From assembly GCA_963783945.1 (NCBI GenBank), contig CAWAPS010000032.1, positions 868,001-932,000 of the forward strand: DNA of 64,000 nucleotides, in the 5' to 3' direction. Source of the stretch: CAWAPS01 sp963783945 (GTDB lineage Bacteria > Actinomycetota > Acidimicrobiia > Acidimicrobiales > Palsa-688). The notes beneath the pieces were generated by a model that did not search any database, was not told where the DNA came from, and saw only the letters and a list, made by a program, of their open reading frames with translations. Below are positions 17,173-25,229 of this stretch, one piece after another. Within the stretch, counting starts at the first letter, position 1. The number at the start of each line of letters is the position of its first letter. The position numbers and the translations under genes were made by a program.

Positions 17173-17997
17173 CTAGGCGCCTGCCGGATCTGCGGTCGGG
17201 CTCTCGGATCGATCTCCCTCGGCATCCTCGAGGGCAGCCTCGGCCTCCTCGCTCTCCAGCGACGTCAATCTCTCGGCGGCCGCGTCGCGGTCGCGCAGCA
17301 CGACCTCGGCTGCGGCAACGGCAAGGCTTTCGGGGCGAGGGCCGTCCCAGTCGAGATACCAGTGGCGGTTGAGGCTGGCCAGCCACGTATCGCCGGCCGG
17401 GATCAGGAGGAAACGGGAGATCGTACGCTGGCGGCCGACCTGGTCGGAATAGAGGAGTTCCACCGTGATTGACGCCCCGTTGCCGATGCTGTCCACGATC
17501 TCGGCCCGGATCGGATCGTCGGGGTTGCGTAACGCGCCTTGCCACATACCGATGTCACCGGCCGGGACATACAGGTCGCGCGACTGGAGCCGGAACTCCT
17601 CCACCGGAGTGTGGCCGGGAGCGTTGCCTGATGAGACCAATCCCGGCCTGACGGCCCAGCCCTGGCAGACGGCAATCCCGCTTCCAACATTTCTCAGGCT
17701 GATCGCCAGGTACACGATTCCGTTGCTGTGCTCAACCGCGGCACGCCCGCCCGCGGCGCTCACCCAGCGCCCCTCGAGAAACATGATCTTCTGCTTCGGG
17801 TCCTCCAGCCGGGAGGCAGCAAGGAGAGGTCGTCGTTGCTCTTGCAGGGCCACCTCGGCCAGGCGGGCCGACCGGTTGGAGGATCGCACCGCGGCGAAGG
17901 TGGCGACAGCCAACACCAAGGTGCCGACCCCGGTAGCCAAAGAGGAGACCGTCGTCCAGTCGATAGCGCACAGAACCATCACCCGCCAGTCTGGCAC
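17173..17997 (-). CDS. Membrane-anchored protein of unknown function
   Basis: 274 residues. One N-terminal transmembrane helix (TVSSLATGVGTLVLAVATFA) is followed by a short helical stalk (RSARLAEVALQEQRRPLL) and a beta-rich domain of about 150 residues containing LAISLRNVGSGIAV and FLLIPAGDTWLASLN. The last 45 residues are acidic and Ala-rich, a likely disordered tail. I do not recognise a family. GTG 17997 is used; an ATG six codons later is an alternative. Confidence 0.55.
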   Translation of the reverse strand: MPDWRVMVLCAIDWTTVSSLATGVGTLVLAVATFAAVRSSNRSARLAEVALQEQRRPLLAASRLEDPKQKIMFLEGRWVSAAGGRAAVEHSNGIVYLAISLRNVGSGIAVCQGWAVRPGLVSSGNAPGHTPVEEFRLQSRDLYVPAGDIGMWQGALRNPDDPIRAEIVDSIGNGASITVELLYSDQVGRQRTISRFLLIPAGDTWLASLNRHWYLDWDGPRPESLAVAAAEVVLRDRDAAAERLTSLESEEAEAALEDAEGDRSESPTADPAGA

Positions 17998-18077
17998 CCA
18001 TGCCGCCAGGCGTGTATCAGTGCGGGCCGTCGGCGCTGACAGCCGGGCGAATGGTCCACGGGGTCAGCCACGCTGGG

Positions 18078-18083
18078 TAGGCT
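18078..18083 (+). promoter_or_regulatory. Candidate -10 box of the membrane protein gene
   Basis: TAGGCT ends 6 nt before the GTG start at 18090. No clear -35 box is seen. The spacing fits leaderless transcription. Confidence 0.4.
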
Positions 18084-18089
18084 CTGCCC

Positions 18090-18788
18090 GTGCCCGAAGC
18101 CCTGTCCAGCGCCGAAGTCAGCAAAGGGCTGGCAGAGCATGCAGAACACGACGAGGAGGAGCGAGAAAAGCGGATAAACCGCGCCATCTCGATATTCGAG
18201 GCTTCGCTATTGGCGATCGTGGCCGTACTGGCCGCCTGGTCGGGCTACGCCGCGGCGAAATGGTCCACCGAGTCCTCACTGCTGCTGGCTAAAGCCAGCG
18301 CCTTGAGAACCGAAGCCAACGCGGCCAACCTCGACGCGCTCAACTCCCTCAACTTCGACGTCACCGCGTTCAACGCCTGGTTCACGGCGTATGTAGCGGG
18401 CAACCGGTCGGCGATGGCAATCGCCGAGAAGCGCTTCACTCCCAACTTTGACCGGGCCTTCCAGGCGTGGCTGGCTACCAGCCCGGCGACCAACCCCGCC
18501 GCCCCGCCCGGACCCACGTACATGCCGCAGTACAAGCAGCCGGCACAGGCACAGGCTACGGCGCTGAATGCCCAGGCCGACGCCAAGTACACCGCCGGGC
18601 AGAAGGCTGGAAGCCACGCCGACAACTACATCCTCACCACGGTTTATCTGGCTACCGTCCTCTTCCTGGCCGGCATCGGCAGCCATTTCGGGTACCGGGT
18701 CATCCGCTACGGCCTCGCAGGAGTCGGCTCCGCCATACTGATCTTGGCCGTCGTTCTCCTAGCTACCGCCCCTAAGCCACCGACCTGA
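18090..18788 (+). CDS. Two-TM membrane protein with an extracytoplasmic helical loop
   Basis: 232 residues. A charged N-terminal helix (EHAEHDEEEREKRINRA) precedes the first transmembrane helix (FEASLLAIVAVLAAWSGYAA). A long Ala/Asn-rich helical region with a Pro-rich piece (ATSPATNPAAPPGPTYMP) follows, then two adjacent hydrophobic segments at the C-terminus (ILTTVYLATVLFLAGIGS and GVGSAILILAVVLLATA). The layout resembles DUF4337-like membrane proteins, but I cannot assign it firmly. Start is GTG 18090 with TAGGCT 6 nt upstream. Confidence 0.6.
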   Translation: MPEALSSAEVSKGLAEHAEHDEEEREKRINRAISIFEASLLAIVAVLAAWSGYAAAKWSTESSLLLAKASALRTEANAANLDALNSLNFDVTAFNAWFTAYVAGNRSAMAIAEKRFTPNFDRAFQAWLATSPATNPAAPPGPTYMPQYKQPAQAQATALNAQADAKYTAGQKAGSHADNYILTTVYLATVLFLAGIGSHFGYRVIRYGLAGVGSAILILAVVLLATAPKPPT

Positions 18789-18871
18789 CGGAGGCCCATC
18801 TCCATAGCACGCCGGGCTTTACGGCCGGTCGCGGCTCGACCCGTCTCGTGGAGTCCCGGTAGGTTCCGGCG

Positions 18872-19339
18872 CTACCCGTCGGCCCCAGCGACGATGGAGT
18901 CAACCGTCGCCGCCGCTTCGGCGAAGATGTCAAGATCGCCGGTCATCACAGGAATCTCCTCGTGACGACGGGCGATACGCCAGCCGGATGGCGTCCGGAC
19001 AAAGTCGTCGTGGTACCTTCCGATGGCCTCCATCACCTTGTCGTCGTTCGGTCCACCGCGATGCCAAGCCCGGACATTTGTCACCACGGAAGCTCGATCA
19101 CCATCTACCTCCACCATGACAGTGGTATTCGAATGATGGGTATACGAGCAGCATTCAATGGACGCCCGGATCAGCGCGACCCCTCGGGCGCTCGGCTGAA
19201 GGCGGAGCTCGTTGAAGAAGAGCTCGCCGTCTGGTGTAAAAACATCGTCCATGAGCTCCCAACGGCGAAGATCCATGGCCATGCTGTAGCGGCTCAAAAC
19301 GGCGGTGATAGCAGCAACATCATCGGCGGAGGCGGCCAT
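18872..19339 (-). CDS. SnoaL-like (NTF2 fold) protein
   Basis: 155 residues of the SnoaL-like/NTF2 superfamily: DVAAITAVLSRYSMAMDLRR at the start, then FTPDGELFFNE, WHRGG, and the terminal strand RTPSGWRIARRHEE. Members include ketosteroid isomerase-like and ring-hydroxylating-dioxygenase-beta-like enzymes, often found in actinobacterial steroid and aromatic catabolism. Catalytic residues cannot be fixed by eye. ATG 19339 has GGAAGGGAGAG about 5 nt upstream; the longer frame to 19396 would start in front of that site. It lies downstream of the fused CoA-transferase on the same strand, so the two are probably co-transcribed. Confidence 0.8.
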   Translation of the reverse strand: MAASADDVAAITAVLSRYSMAMDLRRWELMDDVFTPDGELFFNELRLQPSARGVALIRASIECCSYTHHSNTTVMVEVDGDRASVVTNVRAWHRGGPNDDKVMEAIGRYHDDFVRTPSGWRIARRHEEIPVMTGDLDIFAEAAATVDSIVAGADG

Positions 19340-19426
19340 GTGAACTCTCCCTTCCAGCGTGTCGCGAACGCGTACCCCGGTATGGACCCTGGTCATTACC
19401 GCAGCTGCTGCCCGTGGCGCTCGCCA

Positions 19427-21868
19427 TCAGTATGGTTCGTCCTTCGAATCCAGGTAGTCCTCGGTCGCCACCTGCTCCGCCGTCAGACGTTGGTACTGCG
19501 CGTTATCCAGCCCGAGGAGGTGCTTGAAGACGTACTCATTGTCCTCGCCCAGGGCAGGGGAACCTCGTTCCCACGACAGCGGGATTCCGCGGAACGCATG
19601 CCCGAGGTGACCGAAGGTCCCCACGTCTCGACTGGGCAACGGACGTATCCAGTCGCGTGCCACGACCTGCGGGTCGGCGGCAAAGCCGGCTTCGTCGAGG
19701 TACGGCGCGGCGGCGACGCCCGCACTCTGGAGCGCATGGAAGGCGTCGTACGCAGTGACGGTGCCGGCCCAGGCGGCGATGAGGTCGTCGAGCTCGTCGT
19801 GAGCCGCCTGCCGCCCGACGACCCCAGCCAGCCGCTCCTCCTTGGCCAGGTCGGGCCGACCGATTACCGCGGCCAGGCCGGGCCAGACCTCGTCGTCGGT
19901 CACCGTCAATGCAATAGTGCCGTCCGCGCACGGGTAGACGCCCTGGGGCGCCCGATGGCGGTCGCGGTTGCCATAACGCCTCGGTTCCTCACCCAGCTGG
20001 AGGTTGGTGAACACCTCGCCGAGCTGGGCCAGCACGTTCTCGCTCTGGGCCAGCTCGATGACCTGACCCCGCCCGGTCGCGGCCCGGTAGTGGACCGCGG
20101 CGAGGAGGGCGAACACCGCGGCGGCACCCGTGGCGCTGTCCATGTGCTGGGTCGTCGGAGTCTCGATGAGCTCGGTGTCGCGGTGACCGCAGAGGGAGGC
20201 GAAGCTGGTGAGGCCGTCGAACTGCCCGCCGAAGCCGGTGTAGTGCGCCCAGTCTCCGGCCAGCCCGGCCGGCGGGATGCGCAGAACGATCATCCGCGGG
20301 TTCGCCTGCAGGAGCTGCGTTTCATGGATGCCCATCTGGCGCAGGGTCGTGGCCTTCAGGTTCTCGACAAAGATGTCAGAGAGGGCTACCAGGCGGAAAA
20401 ACAGCTCGCGCTGCTCTGGGTACCGCACGTCGAGCGTGCAGGAACGCTTCCCGCGGGCCACGGAGTTGTTCATCGAATGCCGGTTGTAAGGCCGGTCGGG
20501 CGGCCCGGGAGCGGGGGGCCCGTAGCCCCCGACGATGGAACTGAGCAGCATCTTCGGGTCCGGCCGCGGGAGGTAGCCCTTGGTGGTGGGCGGGAAGACG
20601 TGTGGGCTCTCCACCCGGATCACTTCCGCCCCGAGGTCAGCCAGATGCATGGTTACGAGCGGCCCCGACCACACCGTGGTTATGTCGAGCACGCGAAGCC
20701 CGTTGAGGGGCGGCCGATCAGGACGGGAGGCCACCGCAGGTGGTGCCGCCGGCTGTACGCCACCAGCCGAGCCAGTGGGCGAGTCCAACTGGCCGGGCCG
20801 AGGAGCGGTCCGGCGCAGCTTCCAGCCGCCTTCGGTGAGCCGGTATGGCGGGCCGGGAAGGAGCACCGGTCCGACTTCGGCGTCGACGGCATGAAGCCAG
20901 AATCCCCGCTGATGCAGGTGATCGGCTGTCAGAAGCTCGGCCGGGAGGTACACCGGAGTAACCGGCCACCCCGCCGCTTGTGCGGCGTCGGTGATCTCCT
21001 GCCGGGTCCGCTCGAGCAGCCACGGGTACAGGACTCCGTCGAGCACCTCCTTGGCTTCCGGGCGCACAAACACATCTGGCAGGGCGAAGAGCGATCTGAG
21101 CTCGTCGCTGTCAAGCACACTCAGCATCTCGCTGAGCTGCTGTGGCGTCATCATCATGGCCACGTAGCCGTCGGCGCATGGAAGGGGGCCGAGCGGCAGC
21201 AGGACCCCACTGCTATCAGTCACTTGCTGCTCGAGGTTCTGTCGGTCCCGGTACTCCCATCCCAGATGGCGGGACATCCGGGTCGGGTTGGAGGCCAGTG
21301 CTTCGGTGGCCGAGCAGTCGATGAACGCTCCTATCCCGCTGGCGCGAGCCCGTAGCACCGCCGCCAGCCCGCCGACGGCCGCGGTATGGCCGACGGTGCA
21401 TTCGGCCACAGCCATGGGCAGTCTTATCGGACCCCGCCGATCCGGCACGAGAGATCCAGCGAAGGCCTGGGCCACCAGGTCGCTCCACGCGAAGCCGGCG
21501 TACGGTCCGGTAGCCCCAAAGCCGCTAATGGCGACGACCGACAAAAGGGGACGGTTCGCCATCAGCTCTTCACGGTCGACACCCCAGTCGCCGAGCGCAC
21601 CGTAGGCCGGCACCTCGATGACCAGGTCAGCCCGGCCGATCAGCTGTAGGAGCTCCCCTGCGGTCGCCCCCGAGCGCTCCAACGTCGCGCTGCGCTTGTT
21701 GGTATTCAGGTGGGCGAATGCCCCACGGTCAGCGCGCATCCGGTCGCCTCCGGGCGGCTCGACCTTGACCACGTCGGCACCGAGGTCAGCGAAGACTTTG
21801 CCGCACCAGGTGGCGGCTACGCCACTGCCGACCTCGACTACGGATATATCGCTCAGCGCCTGGCGCAT
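19427..21868 (-). CDS. Fused double class III (CaiB/BaiF) CoA-transferase
   Basis: 813 residues made of two complete CaiB/BaiF domains in tandem (about 1-385 and 400-813). Both begin with a typical nucleotide-type loop (VVEVGSGVAATWCGKVFADLGADVVKVE; VLDITTVWSGPLVTMHLADLGAEVIRVE). Class III enzymes transfer CoA through an aspartyl-CoA anhydride. Domain 2 keeps that Asp (HMDSATGAAA, residue 577). At the equivalent place domain 1 has Glu (VAECTVGHTA, residue 156), so the N-terminal half may be non-catalytic. ATG 21868 is chosen as the conserved start, with GGGGG upstream; a further ATG at 21913 is possible. It would activate or exchange the CoA of a carboxylic substrate for the neighbouring redox enzymes. 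Confidence 0.85.
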   Translation of the reverse strand: MRQALSDISVVEVGSGVAATWCGKVFADLGADVVKVEPPGGDRMRADRGAFAHLNTNKRSATLERSGATAGELLQLIGRADLVIEVPAYGALGDWGVDREELMANRPLLSVVAISGFGATGPYAGFAWSDLVAQAFAGSLVPDRRGPIRLPMAVAECTVGHTAAVGGLAAVLRARASGIGAFIDCSATEALASNPTRMSRHLGWEYRDRQNLEQQVTDSSGVLLPLGPLPCADGYVAMMMTPQQLSEMLSVLDSDELRSLFALPDVFVRPEAKEVLDGVLYPWLLERTRQEITDAAQAAGWPVTPVYLPAELLTADHLHQRGFWLHAVDAEVGPVLLPGPPYRLTEGGWKLRRTAPRPGQLDSPTGSAGGVQPAAPPAVASRPDRPPLNGLRVLDITTVWSGPLVTMHLADLGAEVIRVESPHVFPPTTKGYLPRPDPKMLLSSIVGGYGPPAPGPPDRPYNRHSMNNSVARGKRSCTLDVRYPEQRELFFRLVALSDIFVENLKATTLRQMGIHETQLLQANPRMIVLRIPPAGLAGDWAHYTGFGGQFDGLTSFASLCGHRDTELIETPTTQHMDSATGAAAVFALLAAVHYRAATGRGQVIELAQSENVLAQLGEVFTNLQLGEEPRRYGNRDRHRAPQGVYPCADGTIALTVTDDEVWPGLAAVIGRPDLAKEERLAGVVGRQAAHDELDDLIAAWAGTVTAYDAFHALQSAGVAAAPYLDEAGFAADPQVVARDWIRPLPSRDVGTFGHLGHAFRGIPLSWERGSPALGEDNEYVFKHLLGLDNAQYQRLTAEQVATEDYLDSKDEPY

Positions 21869-22092
21869 CCGAGCTGCCCCCGGGACGAGGAATGGCCACG
21901 TTCTTCCATGCACCCCAGCCTACTGTTCGAGGCTCACCCCAACCTCAGGCGCGAGGGGGCCAACCTGAGCAGAGGAGGACCTCTTGATGCCGCGTGGAGC
22001 GTCGGTCAAGATAGAAGTCCAGGCAACCCAGGACCGGGATTCTCGACGAAGTCTTGCCCTGAACCCTGGTTCACCGAGACGGAGGCAACCGC

Positions 22093-22710
22093 ATGACCGA
22101 TGTGGAGAATCGTGCCAGTGAGACCGCTCGCCAGCCAGACGAAGGCACGGTCGATCATCAACCGCTCGAACGGACCCAGCTCAATCACGTCGAGTTCCTC
22201 CATCGGCCGGGCGAAGCATCGCTGGTCATCGAGCTCTTCGAGTCGTTCAACTGTCGGTGCGAGCAGATCGACTCGCCTCCGTTCGGCAAGTACATCGTGG
22301 TCAGAATGAGCGACGACTACGGCCAGAACGATTTCTTCGCGTCCGCGGCGGAGCCAGAGCAACTTGCCCTCGAGGACGCGTTGCAGCGCCAAATCGACGG
22401 CGGCGACTCAGACCTCGCCACCGGGTTCGCGACGTTTCGGCAGTTGCTCGATCAGCGCCCTTATCGAGCGAGCCACATCGGGATTCGTCTGCCGTCCGTC
22501 GCCGTCTACGACGACGTCATTCAACGCCTTGAATCGCTCAGTGCAGGCAAGCTGGCCGGACGGCTGACCCTCGGCTTCAGCATGCGCCACACCCCTGAAG
22601 AAGCCGAGACCGGGATCCCGCTGAAACAGGTGTGGGTCTGGACTGACCTGATGAGCACCGGGTTGCTGTCGACGGGACAACAGATCGAGATTCAGACCTA
22701 TACGGCCTGA
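22093..22710 (+). CDS. Hypothetical protein next to the F420-type PPOX gene
   Basis: 205 residues, unrecognised. After a polar N-terminus the segment LNHVEFLHRPGEASLVIELF and IDSPPFGKYIVVRMSDD resemble the first strand-helix unit of VOC proteins, but the match is weak. ATG 22093 follows GGAGGcaaccgc. The stop is 8 nt before the next gene, so they form a pair. No signal peptide or membrane helix. Confidence 0.6.
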   Translation: MTDVENRASETARQPDEGTVDHQPLERTQLNHVEFLHRPGEASLVIELFESFNCRCEQIDSPPFGKYIVVRMSDDYGQNDFFASAAEPEQLALEDALQRQIDGGDSDLATGFATFRQLLDQRPYRASHIGIRLPSVAVYDDVIQRLESLSAGKLAGRLTLGFSMRHTPEEAETGIPLKQVWVWTDLMSTGLLSTGQQIEIQTYTA

Positions 22711-22718
22711 CCAGGAGC

Positions 22719-23174
22719 ATGCACGCCGAGACTTCAGACGAAGGCCGACCGATTCCCGAGCACGTGGTCGACATGTTTGGCGGACGCTTGCTTATCGGCC
22801 ATATGTCGACCGTGCGCCCCGACGGACAGCCCTCGGTTGTACCGGTTGGAGTCATGATCCACGAGGGCAGGCTACGGATCAGCAGCCGGACCGCGACCAA
22901 GAAGATCCGCAACCTCCAGCGCGACCCGCACATCAGCTTGTGCCTGACAGATCTCGACGACCTCGACCACTACGTCACAATCCGTGGAACGGCGAAACTC
23001 GACGAAGACACCGAGCGCGTCTTCGTCGACTGGCTGGCCCGCACCCACATGGGCTGCGACGAGTACCCGTACGAGCCGCGAGACGTCCCCCGTACGGTGA
23101 TCACCATCCGCCCGGAACGGTTCGTGATTCGGACCCGCACCGGCAACGAGGCGGGGCGCACCCGTTCCGTGTAG
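22719..23174 (+). CDS. PPOX-class F420-dependent (or FMN-binding) oxidoreductase
   Basis: 151 residues with the split-barrel flavin/deazaflavin fold: IGHMSTVRPDGQPSVVPVGV, then RLRISSRTATKKIRNLQRDP and VTIRGTAKLD. The basic stretch TKKIRNLQRDP is typical of F420-binding PPOX proteins. Such enzymes reduce electron-poor double bonds using F420H2. The gene lies 8 nt after the preceding hypothetical gene and near an LLM-type F420 enzyme and a mycofactocin SDR, consistent with an F420-based pathway. AGGAGC directly precedes the ATG, an unusually short spacing. Confidence 0.8.
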   Translation: MHAETSDEGRPIPEHVVDMFGGRLLIGHMSTVRPDGQPSVVPVGVMIHEGRLRISSRTATKKIRNLQRDPHISLCLTDLDDLDHYVTIRGTAKLDEDTERVFVDWLARTHMGCDEYPYEPRDVPRTVITIRPERFVIRTRTGNEAGRTRSV

Positions 23175-23267
23175 GTCAGCTTCCGGGTGTAGCGCTGAAT
23201 CCCCGCCCGGGCGGCCGGCTCTCGCCCGGCGACCGCCGACCACCGGCGGGGGCGAACCTGGTCAGTC

Positions 23268-24122
23268 CTAGATCGGCCCGTTCGGGAACTTGAGGAGCGA
23301 TCCGGCATCGACCCGGATCTGCTGTCCCGTGATGTAGCGGGCCTCGTCCGAAGCAAGGAACACTGCGAGGTTGGCGATATCGACGGGCTCGACGTATGGG
23401 ATTGGCATGCCCTGGAACTGGGTGAAGGCCGGGATCACGTCGTCGCGCGTCGGGTTTTCCAGGTCCGGCCGGAAGGCCCTGTAGACGCTGTCGTTGTGTA
23501 CCAAGTGGGTATTTACGTTTGTCGGGTGCATGCAGTTGACCCGGATGAAACGCCTCGCCAGCTGCAACGCCATCTGCTCGGTATAGCCGACGAGGACCGA
23601 CTTGGCCCACGCGTAACCTGAGCCACCTGGTTGGCCCTCCATCATGCCCTTGATCAGCGCGGCCGTTGAACCGGTGATGATGATGGATGCCCCCTCGGTC
23701 AGGTGAGGCAGTGCGACCGCGACAGCGTTCAGAACGCCGACAAGGTCGACGTCGCTGGCATCCACGAAGTCCATGGGATCGGGTTCGCCCATGGACATAG
23801 GCAGAATTCCGGCCTGGGCGACCACGATGTGAAGGCCCCCCAGCTCCTGAAGACCGTCCTGCACCGCGGCGCGAAGCTCGTTGCGCTCACGGACGTCAGC
23901 CTGACGAGTAACTATGCGCCGCCCGAGCCGTTTTACCGCCCGCTCCGTCTCCTGCAGGTCTTCCGGAGTCGAAAGCGGATAAGGGTTGTTCCCGAACTCG
24001 CGGCAGATATCCACAGCGATGATGTCGGCGCCCTCTTCCGCCATTCGAACGGCGTGAGCGCGCCCCTGGCCTCTGGCCGCGCCTGTGATAAATGCGACTC
24101 GCCCTTCGAGACGACCGGACAT
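23268..24122 (-). CDS. Mycofactocin-type SDR family oxidoreductase
   Basis: 284 residues. The NAD-binding motif is TGAARGQG (13-20) followed by RAHA, and the catalytic Tyr and Lys are in GYAWAKS (Tyr170, Lys174) with Ser152 in GSTAA. After the second strand there is an extra loop (CREFGNNPYPLSTPEDLQET) that, with the AARGQGRAHA signature, marks the subgroup of SDRs that hold NAD(H) tightly and pass electrons to mycofactocin. They oxidise alcohols or hydroxy-CoA compounds. The usual NAG motif reads QAG here. The ATG has GGGGGGAGA 3-4 nt upstream. The gene is divergent from an LLM oxidoreductase. Confidence 0.88.
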   Translation of the reverse strand: MSGRLEGRVAFITGAARGQGRAHAVRMAEEGADIIAVDICREFGNNPYPLSTPEDLQETERAVKRLGRRIVTRQADVRERNELRAAVQDGLQELGGLHIVVAQAGILPMSMGEPDPMDFVDASDVDLVGVLNAVAVALPHLTEGASIIITGSTAALIKGMMEGQPGGSGYAWAKSVLVGYTEQMALQLARRFIRVNCMHPTNVNTHLVHNDSVYRAFRPDLENPTRDDVIPAFTQFQGMPIPYVEPVDIANLAVFLASDEARYITGQQIRVDAGSLLKFPNGPI

Positions 24123-24240
24123 GGCTCTCCCCCCACGTATCTGGTGGACCGATCTCGCCAGCTTAATTGTCCCCGGATCGTGCCTTCAATATCGTGGGCA
24201 GGGTCCCGGTCGGGTGCGAAGGAACGAGGTGGTCACTGGA

Positions 24241-25107
24241 ATGGGCGAATCGCTTCCCGCTGTCGGCGTGCATCCCACGGCAACTGACCGTTCCATGCCC
24301 ATCCTCGACCTGGCGAGAGAGTCCGAAGCTCGGGGCTTGAAATCGATATACCTCCCCGAGCACACCCATGCGCCCGTCGAGACCGAGGCCCTGGTAGCCG
24401 GGTGGCCGATCGAGGAGAGATATCAGAGGACTCTCGACCCCTATGTGGCGTGTGCCTTCATCGCTGCCACCACATCGTTAGAAATAGGCACCGGCGTTTC
24501 CTTGGTCGCCCAGCATGACGCCATCGCCCTGGCCAAGGCAGTGGCCACCCTCGACTATTTGGCCCAGGGACGAATGGTCTTGGGCATCGGCTTCGGCTAC
24601 AACCGGCAAGAGGCGGAGGACCACGGATTTCTCGCGCCGGCCAGGTTCGCCATCGTCGAGGAGACGATCGCCCTGATGCGAGCCCTCTGGACCAATGAGG
24701 TCGCCGAATTCCAGGGCCGGTACCGCCAGATGTCCCCGTCACGCTCCTGGCCGAAGCCGCCGCGGCCGGGAGGACCACCGGTATTGCTGGGAGGCCGGGC
24801 CACCTCTCGGAACTTCGCCCGCATCGTCTCCTGGGGCGACGGTTGGCTGCCCGCTGGATGGGGTGTTACCGAGCCCGGCTTCGAGTCGGCGCTGGCCGAC
24901 CTCCGGTCGCGATGGGGAGATGCCGGCCGCAAGGGTACGCCGGATATCTGCTGTTTCTTTCCCCCGGGTTCGAGTCAGGAGATGGCCGGCCAGATCCAGC
25001 GAGCGGGTGAGCTCGGAGTGCAGCGGATGCAGGTGTTCCTCGGGGAGCGGTCCCGAGATCTGGCCTTGCCCATCCTCGACGATCTGGCCGCTGCTATGGA
25101 CCGTTGA
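24241..25107 (+). CDS. LLM-class F420-dependent oxidoreductase
   Basis: 288 residues of the luciferase-like monooxygenase fold in its F420-dependent branch: GLKSIYLPEHTHAPVETEAL, then PYVACAFIAATTSLEIGTGV, LDYLAQGRMVLGIGFG and VLLGGRATSRNFARI. It would use F420 to oxidise or reduce an alcohol, ketone or enoate. ATG 24241 is preceded by GGAACGAGGTGG. The longer frame from 24085 runs through the divergent SDR's leader. Its position next to a mycofactocin SDR and an F420 PPOX protein suggests successive redox steps on one substrate. Confidence 0.85.
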   Translation: MGESLPAVGVHPTATDRSMPILDLARESEARGLKSIYLPEHTHAPVETEALVAGWPIEERYQRTLDPYVACAFIAATTSLEIGTGVSLVAQHDAIALAKAVATLDYLAQGRMVLGIGFGYNRQEAEDHGFLAPARFAIVEETIALMRALWTNEVAEFQGRYRQMSPSRSWPKPPRPGGPPVLLGGRATSRNFARIVSWGDGWLPAGWGVTEPGFESALADLRSRWGDAGRKGTPDICCFFPPGSSQEMAGQIQRAGELGVQRMQVFLGERSRDLALPILDDLAAAMDR

Positions 25108-25229
25108 TCCGGGACTGGACGATCTGTCCGAACCAGCGGGTGTTCCGTGACGCAGGCAGCCGGTTCTGGTCGAACGGGGATCTATTCTCTTCGTTCGCCT
25201 TGTTTTGCCGGGGCGCCTAACGTGCTGGC

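Noticed and set aside
18962..21355. 797-codon open frame on the plus strand
   Set aside because: Entirely antisense to the fused CoA-transferase and SnoaL-like genes, which have full family motifs on the other strand.
24955..24985. T-loop-like GGGTTCGAGTC, possible tRNA
   Set aside because: It lies inside the LLM oxidoreductase coding sequence and no acceptor or anticodon stems can be drawn around it.
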